Below are positions 32,774-41,897 of a stretch of 64,000 nt of DNA, one piece after another. Location of the stretch: positions 1 to 64,000 of the forward strand of contig JBBIMO010000002.1 in assembly GCA_037444365.1 (NCBI GenBank). Reading direction: 5' to 3'. The DNA comes from RBG-13-51-36 sp037444365. Lineage in GTDB: Bacteria; Chloroflexota; Dehalococcoidia; GIF9; AB-539-J10. Every line of letters begins with the position of its first letter. Within the stretch, counting starts at the first letter, position 1. Made by a program: the position numbers and the translations under genes. The notes beneath the pieces are model-generated. The model was not told the DNA's origin. It searched no databases and saw only the letters and a list, made by a program, of their open reading frames with translations.

Positions 32774-34005
32774 TGAAACTGTGGGATTGTTTCGCTACCG
32801 CGCTGCGAGCTTTGCTCAATAACAAACTCAGGTCAGTTTTGACCATGCTGGGCATCATGATCGGTGTGGCTGCCGTTATCGCCGTGCTATCTCTGGGCAG
32901 AGCCCAGACGTCTGTGGTGGAGCAGGCTTTTGCCACCCTGGGGTCCAACCTGATATACGTGATGCCCAGAGAAGCTGGCGTGGGGGGCATGGTGGGGGAG
33001 GCAACACTCACTGTGGAAGATGCCGAGGCGATTGCCCGCCATGCGCCTTCCGTAAGGAAGGTGGCGCCGACGGCGCAGACTTATGCCCAGGTTGTGGCTG
33101 GCAGCGAGAGGCTCAACAGCCTGATTGCCGGGATAACTCCCGAAGCAGAATCGGTGAGTAACTACGTGGTGGCACAGGGCAGCTTCATCACCGACTCCAG
33201 TTACAGGGCGCGATCGAGGGTGGCTGTGCTGGGGAGTGAGATTGCCAGAACCCTCTTTGGGGAGATGGACCCCACTGGTCAGACCATCAGAATTGGTGGG
33301 CGCCAGTTTCAGGTCATCGGTGTATTGGAAAGTCGTGGTATGGGATTCGGAGTCGAAGACCTCAGGGTTTACATTCCTTTATCCACGTTCTATGTCACCG
33401 TGGCGGGCGCACAGGTGAGCAGTCGCGGGAATAGCGTTGACATGATCAGCGTACAGGTGAAGAGCAGCAGCGAGTTGCAGTCTGCCAAGCAGGAGATCAC
33501 TGCTATCCTGCGCAGCACCCATGGTATCAGGGAGGGCGAAAGCAATGACTTTAGAGTGATAAGCGTGGAGTCCGTGGCACGTCAGGTCACCCAGGTGCTG
33601 GGGATACTCCAGCTTATCCTTGCTGGCATAGCCGGCATATCCCTGCTTGTCGGTGGTATCGGGATCATGAATATCATGCTCGTTTCGGTGACGGAGCGCA
33701 TCAGGGAAATTGGCTTGCGCAAGGCAGTAGGAGCTAAGCGTCGGGATATCCTGGTTCAATTCCTCATTGAAGCCGCCACACTGGGTGTTTGCGGTGGAGC
33801 TGTGGGGGTGGGACTGGGGTGGGTCATAGTCAAAGTCATGTCTATTGTGGCAACCAGTGCCGGCTTTCCCTTTGTTGCTGTGGTTCCCGGCTATGCCATT
33901 GCATTGGCAGCAGGGGTATCAATTTTCATCGGCCTTGTATCCGGGCTATACCCGGCTGTGCGGGCAGCACGGCTCGACCCCATCGAGTCCTTGCGTCACG
34001 AATAG
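32773..34005 (+). CDS. ABC transporter permease, MacB/FtsX type
   Basis: The 410-residue protein has the MacB layout: one N-terminal membrane helix (LRSVLTMLGIMIGVAAVIAVLS), a large external MacB-PCD domain (about 45-260) and three C-terminal helices (about 280-310, 330-360, 370-395), with the conserved VGGIGIMNIMLVSVTERIREIGLRKAVGA. It works with the preceding ATPase and adaptor to push a substrate, perhaps a peptide, antibiotic or lipid, out of the membrane. Its stop lies one base from the end of the convergent folE gene. Confidence 0.92.
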   Translation: MKLWDCFATALRALLNNKLRSVLTMLGIMIGVAAVIAVLSLGRAQTSVVEQAFATLGSNLIYVMPREAGVGGMVGEATLTVEDAEAIARHAPSVRKVAPTAQTYAQVVAGSERLNSLIAGITPEAESVSNYVVAQGSFITDSSYRARSRVAVLGSEIARTLFGEMDPTGQTIRIGGRQFQVIGVLESRGMGFGVEDLRVYIPLSTFYVTVAGAQVSSRGNSVDMISVQVKSSSELQSAKQEITAILRSTHGIREGESNDFRVISVESVARQVTQVLGILQLILAGIAGISLLVGGIGIMNIMLVSVTERIREIGLRKAVGAKRRDILVQFLIEAATLGVCGGAVGVGLGWVIVKVMSIVATSAGFPFVAVVPGYAIALAAGVSIFIGLVSGLYPAVRAARLDPIESLRHE

Positions 34006-34006
34006 A

Positions 34007-34573
34007 CTACCCCTTTTGAATCAAGGACAAAAACTCACTGCGAGTCGCCACCTTGCTGCGGAAGGTTCCCCTCAGAGACGAGGTTACCACAGTTGTTCCG
34101 GGCTTCTTTATCCCACGCATAACCATGCATAGATGCTCGGCCTGGACAACCACACCCACCCCGGCGGGTTGAAGTGCCTCAAAGATGGCGTCGGCAATTT
34201 GCTGGGTCATCCTTTCCTGGAGCTGGGGGCGCCTGGCGCAGATTTCCACCACCCTGGCCAGCTTGCTCACCCCTACCACCCTGCCGCCGGGGCTGGGGAT
34301 ATAGCCGACATGAGCTACGCCATAGAACGGTAGGAGATGGTGTTCACACATGGAATAAAAGGGAATATCACGTAGAATCACCATCTCTTCATATCCTTCC
34401 TCAAAGTCCACCGTAAGTTCAGCCTTAGGGTCGACGTCCAAACCGAAAAAAAGCTCGGCATACATTTCAGCCACCCTCTGTGGCGTGTCCTTTATGCTCT
34501 CTCTGAGCGGATCTTCACCAATAGCCTCTATTATGGAAGCTATGGCCCGTTTGATCTTAGTCTGATTAACCAT
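34007..34573 (-). CDS. folE: GTP cyclohydrolase I
   Basis: The 188-residue enzyme shows the FolE signature: DTPQRVAEMYAELF, then IPFYSMCEHHLLPFYGVAHVGYIP with the zinc-binding Cys and His residues, and QLQERMTQQIADAIFE and CMVMRGIKKPGTTVVTSSLRG. It converts GTP to dihydroneopterin triphosphate, the first step of folate synthesis, relevant to the tetrahydrofolate enzymes of the histidine and MetF clusters. It starts directly after the flavin-reductase stop. Confidence 0.95.
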   Translation of the reverse strand: MVNQTKIKRAIASIIEAIGEDPLRESIKDTPQRVAEMYAELFFGLDVDPKAELTVDFEEGYEEMVILRDIPFYSMCEHHLLPFYGVAHVGYIPSPGGRVVGVSKLARVVEICARRPQLQERMTQQIADAIFEALQPAGVGVVVQAEHLCMVMRGIKKPGTTVVTSSLRGTFRSKVATRSEFLSLIQKG

Positions 34574-35137
34574 CTAAATCCCCCTCTTGACAAAGCTTAT
34601 GCTGTTCTTGTCCACGCTGGCATATGAATCCGAACCGAGGTAAAGGAGTGGCCTTGCCTTATCCAGGTCGAGAGCCCCCACCGAAGTAAATGCTTCCTCT
34701 AGCACGTGCACAGCGACAATCTCACCGACCACCCATATATGGTCACCGTAAGACTTACCGTCCAGCAGCCTGCATTCATAGGCAGCATAGGCATCCTTCA
34801 AGATAGGAGCCGTGGTCTTCAGTGGCTTCTCCTTTTTGATATTCAGCCTCTCAAACTTGTTCGTCTGGTGTCCTGAAGTGCCTCCGATGGCGGCGGCAAG
34901 GGAAGCCTTCTCCAACGGGATGAAGTTGACGCCGAACTCCCGGCTTTCTGTGATGAGCTGGTAAGTGAACCGCTTGGTTGTAACAGCCACGCCATAGAGC
35001 GGCGGCTTGAAGGAAATTGAGCTATGCCAGGCAGCAGTCATGGCGCCATCCCTGCCCCGGGCGCTGGCAGTTACTATGACTGCGACCTTGGGATAGTGTT
35101 GACCAAATTTTCCAATATCCTCACTGACCATCTTGCT
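34574..35137 (-). CDS. flavin reductase domain protein (FMN-binding split barrel)
   Basis: ATG 35137 is seven bases after AAGGAGAT, so I prefer it to upstream in-frame starts. The 187-residue protein has a flavin-reductase fold: VAVIVTASARGRDGAMTAAWHSSISFKPPLYGVAVTTKRFT, then EFGVNFIPLE and HIWVVGEIVAVHV, like the flavoredoxin/HpaC group. It may reduce FMN with NAD(P)H or bind it as an electron carrier. It overlaps or abuts folE in one transcript. The specific partner is unknown. Confidence 0.8.
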   Translation of the reverse strand, partial: SKMVSEDIGKFGQHYPKVAVIVTASARGRDGAMTAAWHSSISFKPPLYGVAVTTKRFTYQLITESREFGVNFIPLEKASLAAAIGGTSGHQTNKFERLNIKKEKPLKTTAPILKDAYAAYECRLLDGKSYGDHIWVVGEIVAVHVLEEAFTSVGALDLDKARPLLYLGSDSYASVDKNSISFVKRGI

Positions 35138-35169
35138 CATAGTTCTCATCTCCTTCTCATTGGCTGAGC

Positions 35170-35361
35170 CGCAAATCCCAATTATGACAAGCCATCTGCC
35201 AAAATCCAAGTGTCAAAGCCTGAGTGACCATCGAAATCCAGATGCTTGCACGCTGGAACCACCGTCTTCTGTCATCGGGATTTTGAGCCTTGTCTGGTAT
35301 TTGAGCTTTGTCATTTGCCATTGTTTAGTATTCGGTGCTTGGGATTCAGGATTTTTCATGT
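35170..35361. repeat. AAATCC-type intergenic repeat, copy 3
   Basis: CAAATCCCAATTATGACAAG .. AAAATCCAAGTGTCAAAGCC on the left, CGGGATTTTGAGCCTTG .. TCATTTGCCATTG .. GGTGCTTGGGATT on the right: a long imperfect palindrome across the flavin reductase-thrC gap. Confidence 0.45.
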
Positions 35362-36407
35362 CGGAATTTCAAGACTCCTTCAATGGTCCCCATGTCGGCA
35401 GGAAGCTCCACGGGCGCCCGGGCATATCTCGCTGGCACACCGGGGTCCTTTAGCCCGGTTCCGGTGACGATGCATGCCACGCACTTGCGCCGGAAGTCTT
35501 TCTTCCTGGCTAGCTTAACAAGCCCGGCCAGGGAAGCTGCTGAGGCTGGCTCGCCGAAGACACCTTCTTTGGTTGCCATCAATCTGTACGCATTGATGAT
35601 TTCGTCGTCAGTAACAGAATCAATGACGCCTCCCGACTCATCGCGGGCAGCTACTGCCTTCTGCCAGCTGGCAGGGTTGCCAATGCGAATGGCTGTGGCA
35701 ATAGTCTTGGGTCGCTTGACAACTTTGTCCAGCACTATGGGGGCGGCGCCAGCAGCCTGGAAACCCATCATTTTGGGAGTGTGACTCGCCTTGCCTGCGC
35801 GGTGATATTCCAGGAATCCCTTCCAGTAAGCGGTGATGTTGCCCGCATTGCCGACGGGGATGAAGAGATAATCGGGCGCATCTCCCAGGTCATCCACAAT
35901 CTCAAAAGCGGCCGTCTTCTGACCTTCGATGCGATGAGGATTCAGTGAGTTCACCAGGGTAACGGGGTATTCCTGGGTTAGAGCACGTACTATGTGAAGC
36001 GCCTGGTCGAAATTGCCCTTTATGCTGATAATCTGGGCGTCGTAAGCAAGAGCCTGGGCAAGCTTGCCTGTGGCTATCTTGCCTTTGGGAACAATGACAA
36101 TAGTCTCGAGACCGAATCTGGCACCGTATGCGGCTGCTGAAGCGCTGGTGTTGCCTGTGGAGGCGCAAATAATGCTCTGGCTGCCGCTTTCCAGCGCCTT
36201 AGCCACCGCCACCACCATGCCCCGGTCTTTGAAAGAGCCGGTGGGGTTACAGCCTTCCAGCTTGAAATAAAGCTCACCGCAGCCAAGCTCTTTCTCCAGA
36301 GTCCGCGATCTTATCAACGGGGTATCGCCTTCTCCCAGTGTAATCAAAGGCGTAGCTGTGCCAACTGGTAGGAAATCACGATATCTTGTCAGAACGCCTT
36401 GTCTCAT
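35346..36407 (-). CDS. thrC: threonine synthase
   Basis: The 353-residue PLP enzyme has the lysine of the cofactor in NPTGSFKDRGMVVAVA (K60), the ASTGNTSASAAAYGAR phosphate loop and VPVGNAGNITAYWKGF. It converts O-phosphohomoserine to threonine. Upstream in the same direction lies a 48-codon remnant of homoserine dehydrogenase, the gene that normally precedes thrC in many Chloroflexota and Firmicutes. A start at 36407 (TTGTATATGGAAAACTC before it) lacks a strong ribosome site. Confidence 0.95.
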   Translation of the reverse strand: MRQGVLTRYRDFLPVGTATPLITLGEGDTPLIRSRTLEKELGCGELYFKLEGCNPTGSFKDRGMVVAVAKALESGSQSIICASTGNTSASAAAYGARFGLETIVIVPKGKIATGKLAQALAYDAQIISIKGNFDQALHIVRALTQEYPVTLVNSLNPHRIEGQKTAAFEIVDDLGDAPDYLFIPVGNAGNITAYWKGFLEYHRAGKASHTPKMMGFQAAGAAPIVLDKVVKRPKTIATAIRIGNPASWQKAVAARDESGGVIDSVTDDEIINAYRLMATKEGVFGEPASAASLAGLVKLARKKDFRRKCVACIVTGTGLKDPGVPARYARAPVELPADMGTIEGVLKFRHEKS

Positions 36408-36411
36408 TGTA

Positions 36412-36486
36412 TATGGAAAACTCTAAATCCTGAGCACCAGATGCTTAACAGGTCCGAATATTCAGGTCCAAAACAGTCTTGAATAC
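36412..36486. repeat. AAATCC-type intergenic repeat, copy 4 (short)
   Basis: ACTCTAAATCCTGAGCACCAGATGC .. TTCAGGTCCAAAAC: same word set as the other copies, in the gap between the homoserine dehydrogenase remnant and thrC. It may mark where the missing DNA was lost. Confidence 0.3.
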
Positions 36487-36633
36487 TTAGATTCCGACAT
36501 TGCTTACAGTGCTCAGGACCAGGGAGAGCCCCGCTTGCTCAGCTAGGCTGTCCGCCGTAGCGCTCAGGACTTCAGTTACGCCGCTCCCCACCGCTTTCGG
36601 GTCAAGCAGCCCTATGCCGACAGCCTTCTTCAC
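36487..36633 (-). pseudogene. remnant of homoserine dehydrogenase (N-terminal 48 codons)
   Basis: A GTG-started ORF of 48 codons begins seven bases after the stop of the SurA-like gene. It reads KKAVGIGLLDPKAVGSG, then VTEVLSATADSLAEQAGLSL, which matches the N-terminus of homoserine dehydrogenases (VGIGLLGLGTVGSGV .. LL..ADSLAEQ). The NAD-binding GxGxxG is altered (LDPKAVG for LGLGTVG), and the frame stops where about 380 further residues should follow. Only 80 bases separate it from thrC. An internal deletion with decay is the best explanation. A functional hom must be elsewhere if the cell makes threonine. Confidence 0.6.
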
Positions 36634-36640
36634 TATGGTG

Positions 36641-37885
36641 TTACCTTTTCTCCAGAACCTTGTTCACCGCCCACGATATCTTGGTTGAGTTCAACAGGTT
36701 CTCGATAAGGCTTAACTGCCTCCACATGTCGAACCACTCGTTAGAACGCCTCTCTATCAGCTGCTGCTTCATTTCGTCGCCAACCTCACGCTCGCCTCTT
36801 TCCACAACCATAACCATCCAGTAGCCGCCCATGGTTGTGACCGATGTGTCCCTTTCCGGCTGACTGACCGTGTTCAGAGTGAGGTTAAAGGCGACCCGGT
36901 CGAAAGCCGTGCTGTTCATAGCGCCACGTCTCAAGCCAACAAGCTGACCGCCTTTGGCCTTACTCTCATGCTGTGAATAGTTTCCGGCCAGAGCGCTGAA
37001 GTTCCCACCGGCTAGCAATTGCGCTCGAATCTGATCTGCCTCGGCCTTGCTGCCCAGCAGCATGACCAGCGCATCTATCTTGTCATCCTGCTTGGCGGTG
37101 ACGTTCATGAGCCAGTAGCCGATACTCTTGATTGCTGTTTCATCATAGATAGGCTGGCTTATGTTGCCGGGGGTAAGGTTGAAAGCAGCCTCGGCAACTA
37201 GCATATTCGGCATTAGCTCGGCAGGAAGCCATCCCAGGTCACCTTCGGTCGAAGGGTTGCAAGAGAAGTTTCTGACCAGAGCGGTGAAGTTGCCACCCGC
37301 TCTGACTCTGGCTATCACATCATTACCCACGTTCTGGCTTTCGACCAGCATTACCTGTATGCGGGCCTGTGGCATGGTAGCATTCACCCCGGGGCCGAAA
37401 TATTGCTCACTCAACTTCTGTCCCAGCAGCATCGCCCTTACAATGTCCCTTAATGCCGGATCATAACCCAATAGCTTCACCTTGGCGTCCAGTTCAGCGT
37501 CAGAAACTGAAATATTCAGGCTCTCTGCTCCTTGCCTCATCACTTCAGCCTCGATAATCTTGCTGGCGACCATGCCGGCGAAATAATTGCCGTAGGCACG
37601 GAGAAATGTGGAGTTAACCTCTCCGGTGAAGGCATCGAGCGCCTTCACGAAGTATTCCATCGTGAAGTTGGCCCTGTTCACCCAGAGGACAATTTCGCGC
37701 AATGCTGTGTTCTTGGCTTCGTAGTCCTTGTGGTATCCGTAGCCTACCCAGCTCGAAATGCCGACCAGGAACACAACGGCAGCGACTATCACTATTCGGC
37801 GTATCCTCATCTGGCGCTGCCACTTGGAGAGCTGGTGCTTGGTGGGGGTTCGCTCAGGTGTAGCTTTCTTCTGTTTCTTAGCCAA
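36641..37885 (-). CDS. SurA/PpiC-like peptidyl-prolyl isomerase, membrane-anchored
   Basis: The 414-residue protein has a basic N-terminus, one membrane helix (about 30-50), a SurA-like N-terminal helical region and two parvulin-type stretches: about 170-255 (QVMLVESQNVGNDVIARVRAGGNFTALVRNF .. EGDLGWLPAELM) and about 275-355 (VMLLGSKAEADQIRAQLLAGGNFSALAGNYSQHES). Many Asn-x-Ser/Thr sites are present. It would help fold exported proteins outside the membrane. It is first in the gene row with the hom remnant and thrC, which is not a functional link. Confidence 0.8.
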   Translation of the reverse strand: MAKKQKKATPERTPTKHQLSKWQRQMRIRRIVIVAAVVFLVGISSWVGYGYHKDYEAKNTALREIVLWVNRANFTMEYFVKALDAFTGEVNSTFLRAYGNYFAGMVASKIIEAEVMRQGAESLNISVSDAELDAKVKLLGYDPALRDIVRAMLLGQKLSEQYFGPGVNATMPQARIQVMLVESQNVGNDVIARVRAGGNFTALVRNFSCNPSTEGDLGWLPAELMPNMLVAEAAFNLTPGNISQPIYDETAIKSIGYWLMNVTAKQDDKIDALVMLLGSKAEADQIRAQLLAGGNFSALAGNYSQHESKAKGGQLVGLRRGAMNSTAFDRVAFNLTLNTVSQPERDTSVTTMGGYWMVMVVERGEREVGDEMKQQLIERRSNEWFDMWRQLSLIENLLNSTKISWAVNKVLEKR

Positions 37886-37962
37886 GAGTCAAAACCTGCC
37901 TCTCTATTAAGATTTTCCTTGCGGCGGGCACTATGATAACATATTGATAAAAGTTGTGGCGA

Positions 37963-38036
37963 CGGGGTGTAGCGCAGCCTGGTAGCGCACCTGAATGGGG
38001 TTCAGGTGGTCGGTGGTTCAAATCCACTCACCCCGA
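37963..38036 (+). tRNA. tRNA-Pro (anticodon GGG)
   Basis: Cloverleaf: acceptor CGGGGTG/CACCCCG, anticodon stem CCTGA/TCAGG around ATGGGGT (anticodon GGG), T-arm GGTGG-TTCAAAT-CCACT, discriminator A. CCA is not encoded. Confidence 0.93.
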
Positions 38037-38068
38037 TTTTGTTTCCTGGGCGTTGCCGGGCGGATCGG

Positions 38069-38179
38069 AATGGGGTCAACTGTGTTCTTCTCCGCGTCCC
38101 GTCGCGCCCGCATCACGGAAGGCAAGCAGAACATCCCCGGCTGGTGAAGCGCAGGGAGAAAAAGAGAGGCGACCCCATT
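38069..38179. mobile_element. 111-bp mini-element with terminal inverted repeats
   Basis: Bounded by AATGGGGTC and GACCCCATT, with a partly complementary inner zone (TTCTTCTCC / GGGAGAAAAA). It carries no gene. The layout recalls non-autonomous elements or decayed ends of REP-associated transposase units. It lies 33 bases after tRNA-Pro; the rest of the gap up to 38366 shows nothing. Confidence 0.4.
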
Positions 38180-38366
38180 TTCACCTACACTTAGTCCTGC
38201 CCTCTGGATCACCGGGTGTTGGACGGGGCGTATACGGGCAGGTGGCGATCGATTAGCATTTTCCGGTATCGGTTTCTCTCAACACTGATCCTGTATTTCA
38301 GCCCAATGGTCCTTCATGTGGTTTGACGAATACTGATACAATCTGATATCGCTGTAGGGAGATCAG

Positions 38367-40352
38367 ATGCTTACTGTCACCGGCGTTTCGAAGTCATATG
38401 GCGACCATGAGCTGTTCAGCGGAGTCAGCTTCACCGCTGGCATGGCGGACCGCATCGCTGTGATTGGACGAAATGGCACGGGCAAGACCACCCTTTTCGA
38501 GATCATAGCGGGCAACATCGTCCCGGATTCCGGAAGCGTGTCTCTGCGACGGGACACCGCTATCGGTTATCTCCGCCAGGATGTCCAACCATCATCGCAG
38601 CAGAGCCTGCAGGAATATGTCTCTGCTTCGTCCGATGTTGTCAGGAACCTCGCACATAAGATTGGGCTGGTACAAGAAGACCTGGCAGAGGAAAGGGACG
38701 AGGAAACCGTGAATAGCCTGCTGAGAAAGCTGGGCGAGTTGCAGTCTCTGTATGAAGCGAAGGGGGGCTATAGCTCCGAACACGAGGCAAAGATTGTCCT
38801 CTCCGGACTGGGGTTCACCCCATCAGATTTCGGGCGTCCGCTGTGCGAATTCAGCGGCGGCTGGCGAACACGTGTTGAACTGGCCAGGCTCCTTTTCCTC
38901 AATCCAGATATCCTGCTGCTTGATGAACCTACAAACTATCTCGACCTGGAGACGCAGCGCTGGTTTGAAACCTATCTGAAACGCTACCACGGTGCCATCC
39001 TGGTCACGTCGCACGACCGAGCCTTTCTGAACAATGTCGCAGGCAAAATCATAGCCATCGAGGATGACGGCGTCATCTTCTATCACGGCGATTATGATAG
39101 CTACATCCGTGCCCGCGAGAAGGACATCGAGACTCGCCGGGCAGCAGCCCGGCGGCAGGAGCTGGAGATCAGACGGCAGATGCGCTTCATTGAGCGCTTC
39201 CGGGCCAAGAACACCAAGGCTTCTCAGGTGCAGAGCCGGGTCAAGCAACTGGACAAGATTGAGCGGATCATAGTTCCCCGGGCAACAAAGAGGATACATT
39301 TCAACTTCAGAGAGCCACCCCGGAGCGGTCGCGTCGTAGTTGAGCTCAAGCACATTGCCAAATCCTATGGTCAACATGTCGTATACCAGGATCTTAACCT
39401 GACGCTGGAGCGGCGAGATCGCGCCGCCATAGTGGGGATGAATGGGGCTGGCAAGACAACCCTTCTGCGCATACTGGCTGGTGTTCTGCCTTTTGAAAGA
39501 GGCGAGCGTGTGCTCGGGCATAACGTGACCACCGCATACTTCGCCCAGTATTACATAGAGTCTCTCAACCCCTGCAACAGCATCATCGAGGAATTGCGGG
39601 GTGCAGCACCGGACGAGCCAGAACAACGCTTGCGCGGTCTGGCCGGGGCGTTCCTCTTCAGTGGCGACGACGTGACCAAGAGGATATCGGCGCTCTCGGG
39701 CGGGGAAAGGACCCGAGTTGCCATTGCCAGGATGCTGGTAAAGCCGGCCAATTTCCTTCTTCTGGATGAACCTACCAATCATCTGGACATTCCATCCCGC
39801 GAAATTCTGACCGATGCCCTGGATGCTTATGAAGGGACTCTGTGTTTCATCACTCACGACCGTACCCTCATCCGCGAGCTGGCCAACAAAATCATTCAGG
39901 TGCGTGATGGCCAGGTGACGGTTTTCCCCGGTAGCTACGATGATTATCTGTGGCGGACCAGGTCACCGAACGGTCAAGCGGAGATGACGGAAACCCGGCC
40001 TCGGATAAGCCAGCTGCATCAGCCATCAATGGCCGCGAGGAATCGTCAGCGCAAGGCACTGGAGGGCGAGCTGCGTAACGAGTACTACCGCGCCATATCG
40101 CCCGTAAGGGCACGCATCGCGGAAATAGAGCAGGAGATGCAGGCGAGCACACAGCGAATCGAGGAAATCGAAGTCATGATGTCCGACCCCTCCCATTACA
40201 AGGATTCCCGGAACGTGATTGCTGTGAATCGTGAATATGTGACGTTAAGGGAGAAGGTGGCGAGGTTGACTGCCGAATGGGAGGGCTTGATGGGCGACGC
40301 TGAGCGAATAGACCTGGACTACCGCAGGAGACGAGAGGAACTGGCCGGATAG
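38367..40352 (+). CDS. ABC-F family ATPase (duplicated ABC domains, ribosome-associated)
   Basis: The 661-residue soluble protein has two ABC cassettes: first Walker A GRNGTGKTTLFE, signature FSGGWRTRVELARLL and LLLDEPTNYLD; second GMNGAGKTTLLR, LSGGERTRVAIARML and LLLDEPTNHLD. The linker between them (about 235-300) is the charged P-site-tRNA-interaction motif of ABC-F proteins, and a C-terminal coiled coil covers about 560-655. No membrane part. Close to the Uup/YheS/EttA group, which acts on stalled ribosomes or gives antibiotic protection. AGGGAGATC precedes the ATG. Single gene. Confidence 0.92.
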   Translation: MLTVTGVSKSYGDHELFSGVSFTAGMADRIAVIGRNGTGKTTLFEIIAGNIVPDSGSVSLRRDTAIGYLRQDVQPSSQQSLQEYVSASSDVVRNLAHKIGLVQEDLAEERDEETVNSLLRKLGELQSLYEAKGGYSSEHEAKIVLSGLGFTPSDFGRPLCEFSGGWRTRVELARLLFLNPDILLLDEPTNYLDLETQRWFETYLKRYHGAILVTSHDRAFLNNVAGKIIAIEDDGVIFYHGDYDSYIRAREKDIETRRAAARRQELEIRRQMRFIERFRAKNTKASQVQSRVKQLDKIERIIVPRATKRIHFNFREPPRSGRVVVELKHIAKSYGQHVVYQDLNLTLERRDRAAIVGMNGAGKTTLLRILAGVLPFERGERVLGHNVTTAYFAQYYIESLNPCNSIIEELRGAAPDEPEQRLRGLAGAFLFSGDDVTKRISALSGGERTRVAIARMLVKPANFLLLDEPTNHLDIPSREILTDALDAYEGTLCFITHDRTLIRELANKIIQVRDGQVTVFPGSYDDYLWRTRSPNGQAEMTETRPRISQLHQPSMAARNRQRKALEGELRNEYYRAISPVRARIAEIEQEMQASTQRIEEIEVMMSDPSHYKDSRNVIAVNREYVTLREKVARLTAEWEGLMGDAERIDLDYRRRREELAG

Positions 40353-40643
40353 CGGCTGGGCGGGAGGAATGAAAAGCCCTGCAAATCAATCGGCTACCGC
40401 AAGCTTGAGCACCTTCCGAAGTGTTATCCCGGGAGGCAGAGACAGAGTGATGCAACAATCCTACACATGGTGACCCCTGAGCTTTGAGGGACGTCTGAGA
40501 CGCGGCACCGGTGTGCTGCCTGTCTTTCTCCAGTGGAGTAGATTGAAAGGGAGTCTGGCGGAATCCGCAGCCCTGTGTTGCCTATGTGGTCAGTCAGGGG
40601 ATGGGCTCAGTGGGGGAGCAATTCGCAGATCTTTTGCCTGTCT

Positions 40644-41897
40644 CTATTCTATGATTACTCCGCTCTTGACCACTTTCGCAACCAGGTTGCCGCCGAACCA
40701 GTAGGGCAGCTGTTGATGATTCGGGATGTCGAGAATGATGACGTCGGCCTTCTTCCCGACCTCGATGCTGCCCACCTTGTCACCTCTGTCCAGCGCATAA
40801 GCAGCATTGATGGTAGCAGCATTGATGGCTTCGGCAGGCGTCATCTTCAGGTGGCGACAGGCCAGAGCGATTATCATCTGCATCGAAAGCGTGGGACAGC
40901 TTCCGGGGTTGAAGTCGGTAGCCAGAGCGATGGGAACTCCGGCTTCAATGAGCTTTCTGGCCGGCGCATACCTGTCGGTCATCAGGTGAAAAGAAACACC
41001 GGGCAGGAGAACTCCAATGGTCTTCTTCTCGGCCATGAGCGCCATGCCTCTTTCGGAAATGTAGTCCAGGTGATCGATTGAGGTAGCTCCCAGTTCTGCG
41101 CCCAGCTCCGCACCACCTATGTCATTGAATTCCCCGGCGTGCAGCTTCAGCTTCAAGCCCTGTTTCTTTGCCCGCTCCAGGATTGTCCTGGCCTCTGACG
41201 GCGAAAACGCTCCCACTTCCACAAAAACGTCGCAGTACTCCGCCAAGCCTTCAGTCTTAACCCGTTCCAGCATGCCCAGCACGAGCTGAATGTAGTCCGC
41301 CTTCCTTTCCCTGTATTCTTTGGGAAAGGCGTGAGCGCCCAGAAAGGTGGAGACAATGTCCACCGGCTGGGATTTCTTCAGCCTGGCGATAATCCTGAGC
41401 AGGGCGAGTTCTGACTCCATTGACAGACCATAACCCGTCTTTATCTCTGCGGTGGTCGTGCCGAAGGCGAGCATCTTGTCGAGGAAAGCCTCAGCGCGCT
41501 TCAGCAGCGCCTGGGGAGCAGCCAGAGCCTCTCTTGTTCTTCTGACGGTGCTGAAAATGCCTCCGTTTCCCTGCATAATGTCCAGATACGACCTGCCCGC
41601 TGTCTTCTGGATGAACTCGTCTTCTCTGGAACCGCCAAAAACCACATGTGTATGGCAGTCCACAAACCCCGGCAGGACGATTCTGTCTGTGGCATCAATT
41701 ACCGTTGCTGCCCGCCTGACAGTGGCCAGGACTTCATCCGTCTCCCCGACGGCGATAATTTCCTTGCCGTCTATAGCCAGCGCTCCGTTCGTGATGATGC
41801 CCAGGTCCTGCATGCCTGCCTTCGTCTTTGGGCCGCCCCGGGCATCTCGAGCCGTGACCAGTTCAGCAGCGTTTTTGATCAAGAGGTCAGCTATCAC
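40644..41897 (-). CDS. hutI: imidazolonepropionase
   Basis: The 417-residue amidohydrolase has FVDCHTHVVFGGSREDEF (metal-binding HxH) and the LHAGEFNDIGGAELGAELGATSIDHLDYIS and ATDFNPGSCPTLSMQ blocks specific for HutI. It opens imidazolone-5-propanoate to formimino-glutamate, step three of histidine breakdown. It overlaps hutU by four bases (ATGA) and is the last gene of the hut cluster. The 291-base space downstream has no clear terminator. Confidence 0.96.
   Translation of the reverse strand: MIADLLIKNAAELVTARDARGGPKTKAGMQDLGIITNGALAIDGKEIIAVGETDEVLATVRRAATVIDATDRIVLPGFVDCHTHVVFGGSREDEFIQKTAGRSYLDIMQGNGGIFSTVRRTREALAAPQALLKRAEAFLDKMLAFGTTTAEIKTGYGLSMESELALLRIIARLKKSQPVDIVSTFLGAHAFPKEYRERKADYIQLVLGMLERVKTEGLAEYCDVFVEVGAFSPSEARTILERAKKQGLKLKLHAGEFNDIGGAELGAELGATSIDHLDYISERGMALMAEKKTIGVLLPGVSFHLMTDRYAPARKLIEAGVPIALATDFNPGSCPTLSMQMIIALACRHLKMTPAEAINAATINAAYALDRGDKVGSIEVGKKADVIILDIPNHQQLPYWFGGNLVAKVVKSGVIIE

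Noticed and set aside
38823..39857. Minus-strand ORF of 344 codons opposite the ABC-F gene
   Set aside because: The plus strand carries clear Walker and signature motifs; this is an antisense shadow.
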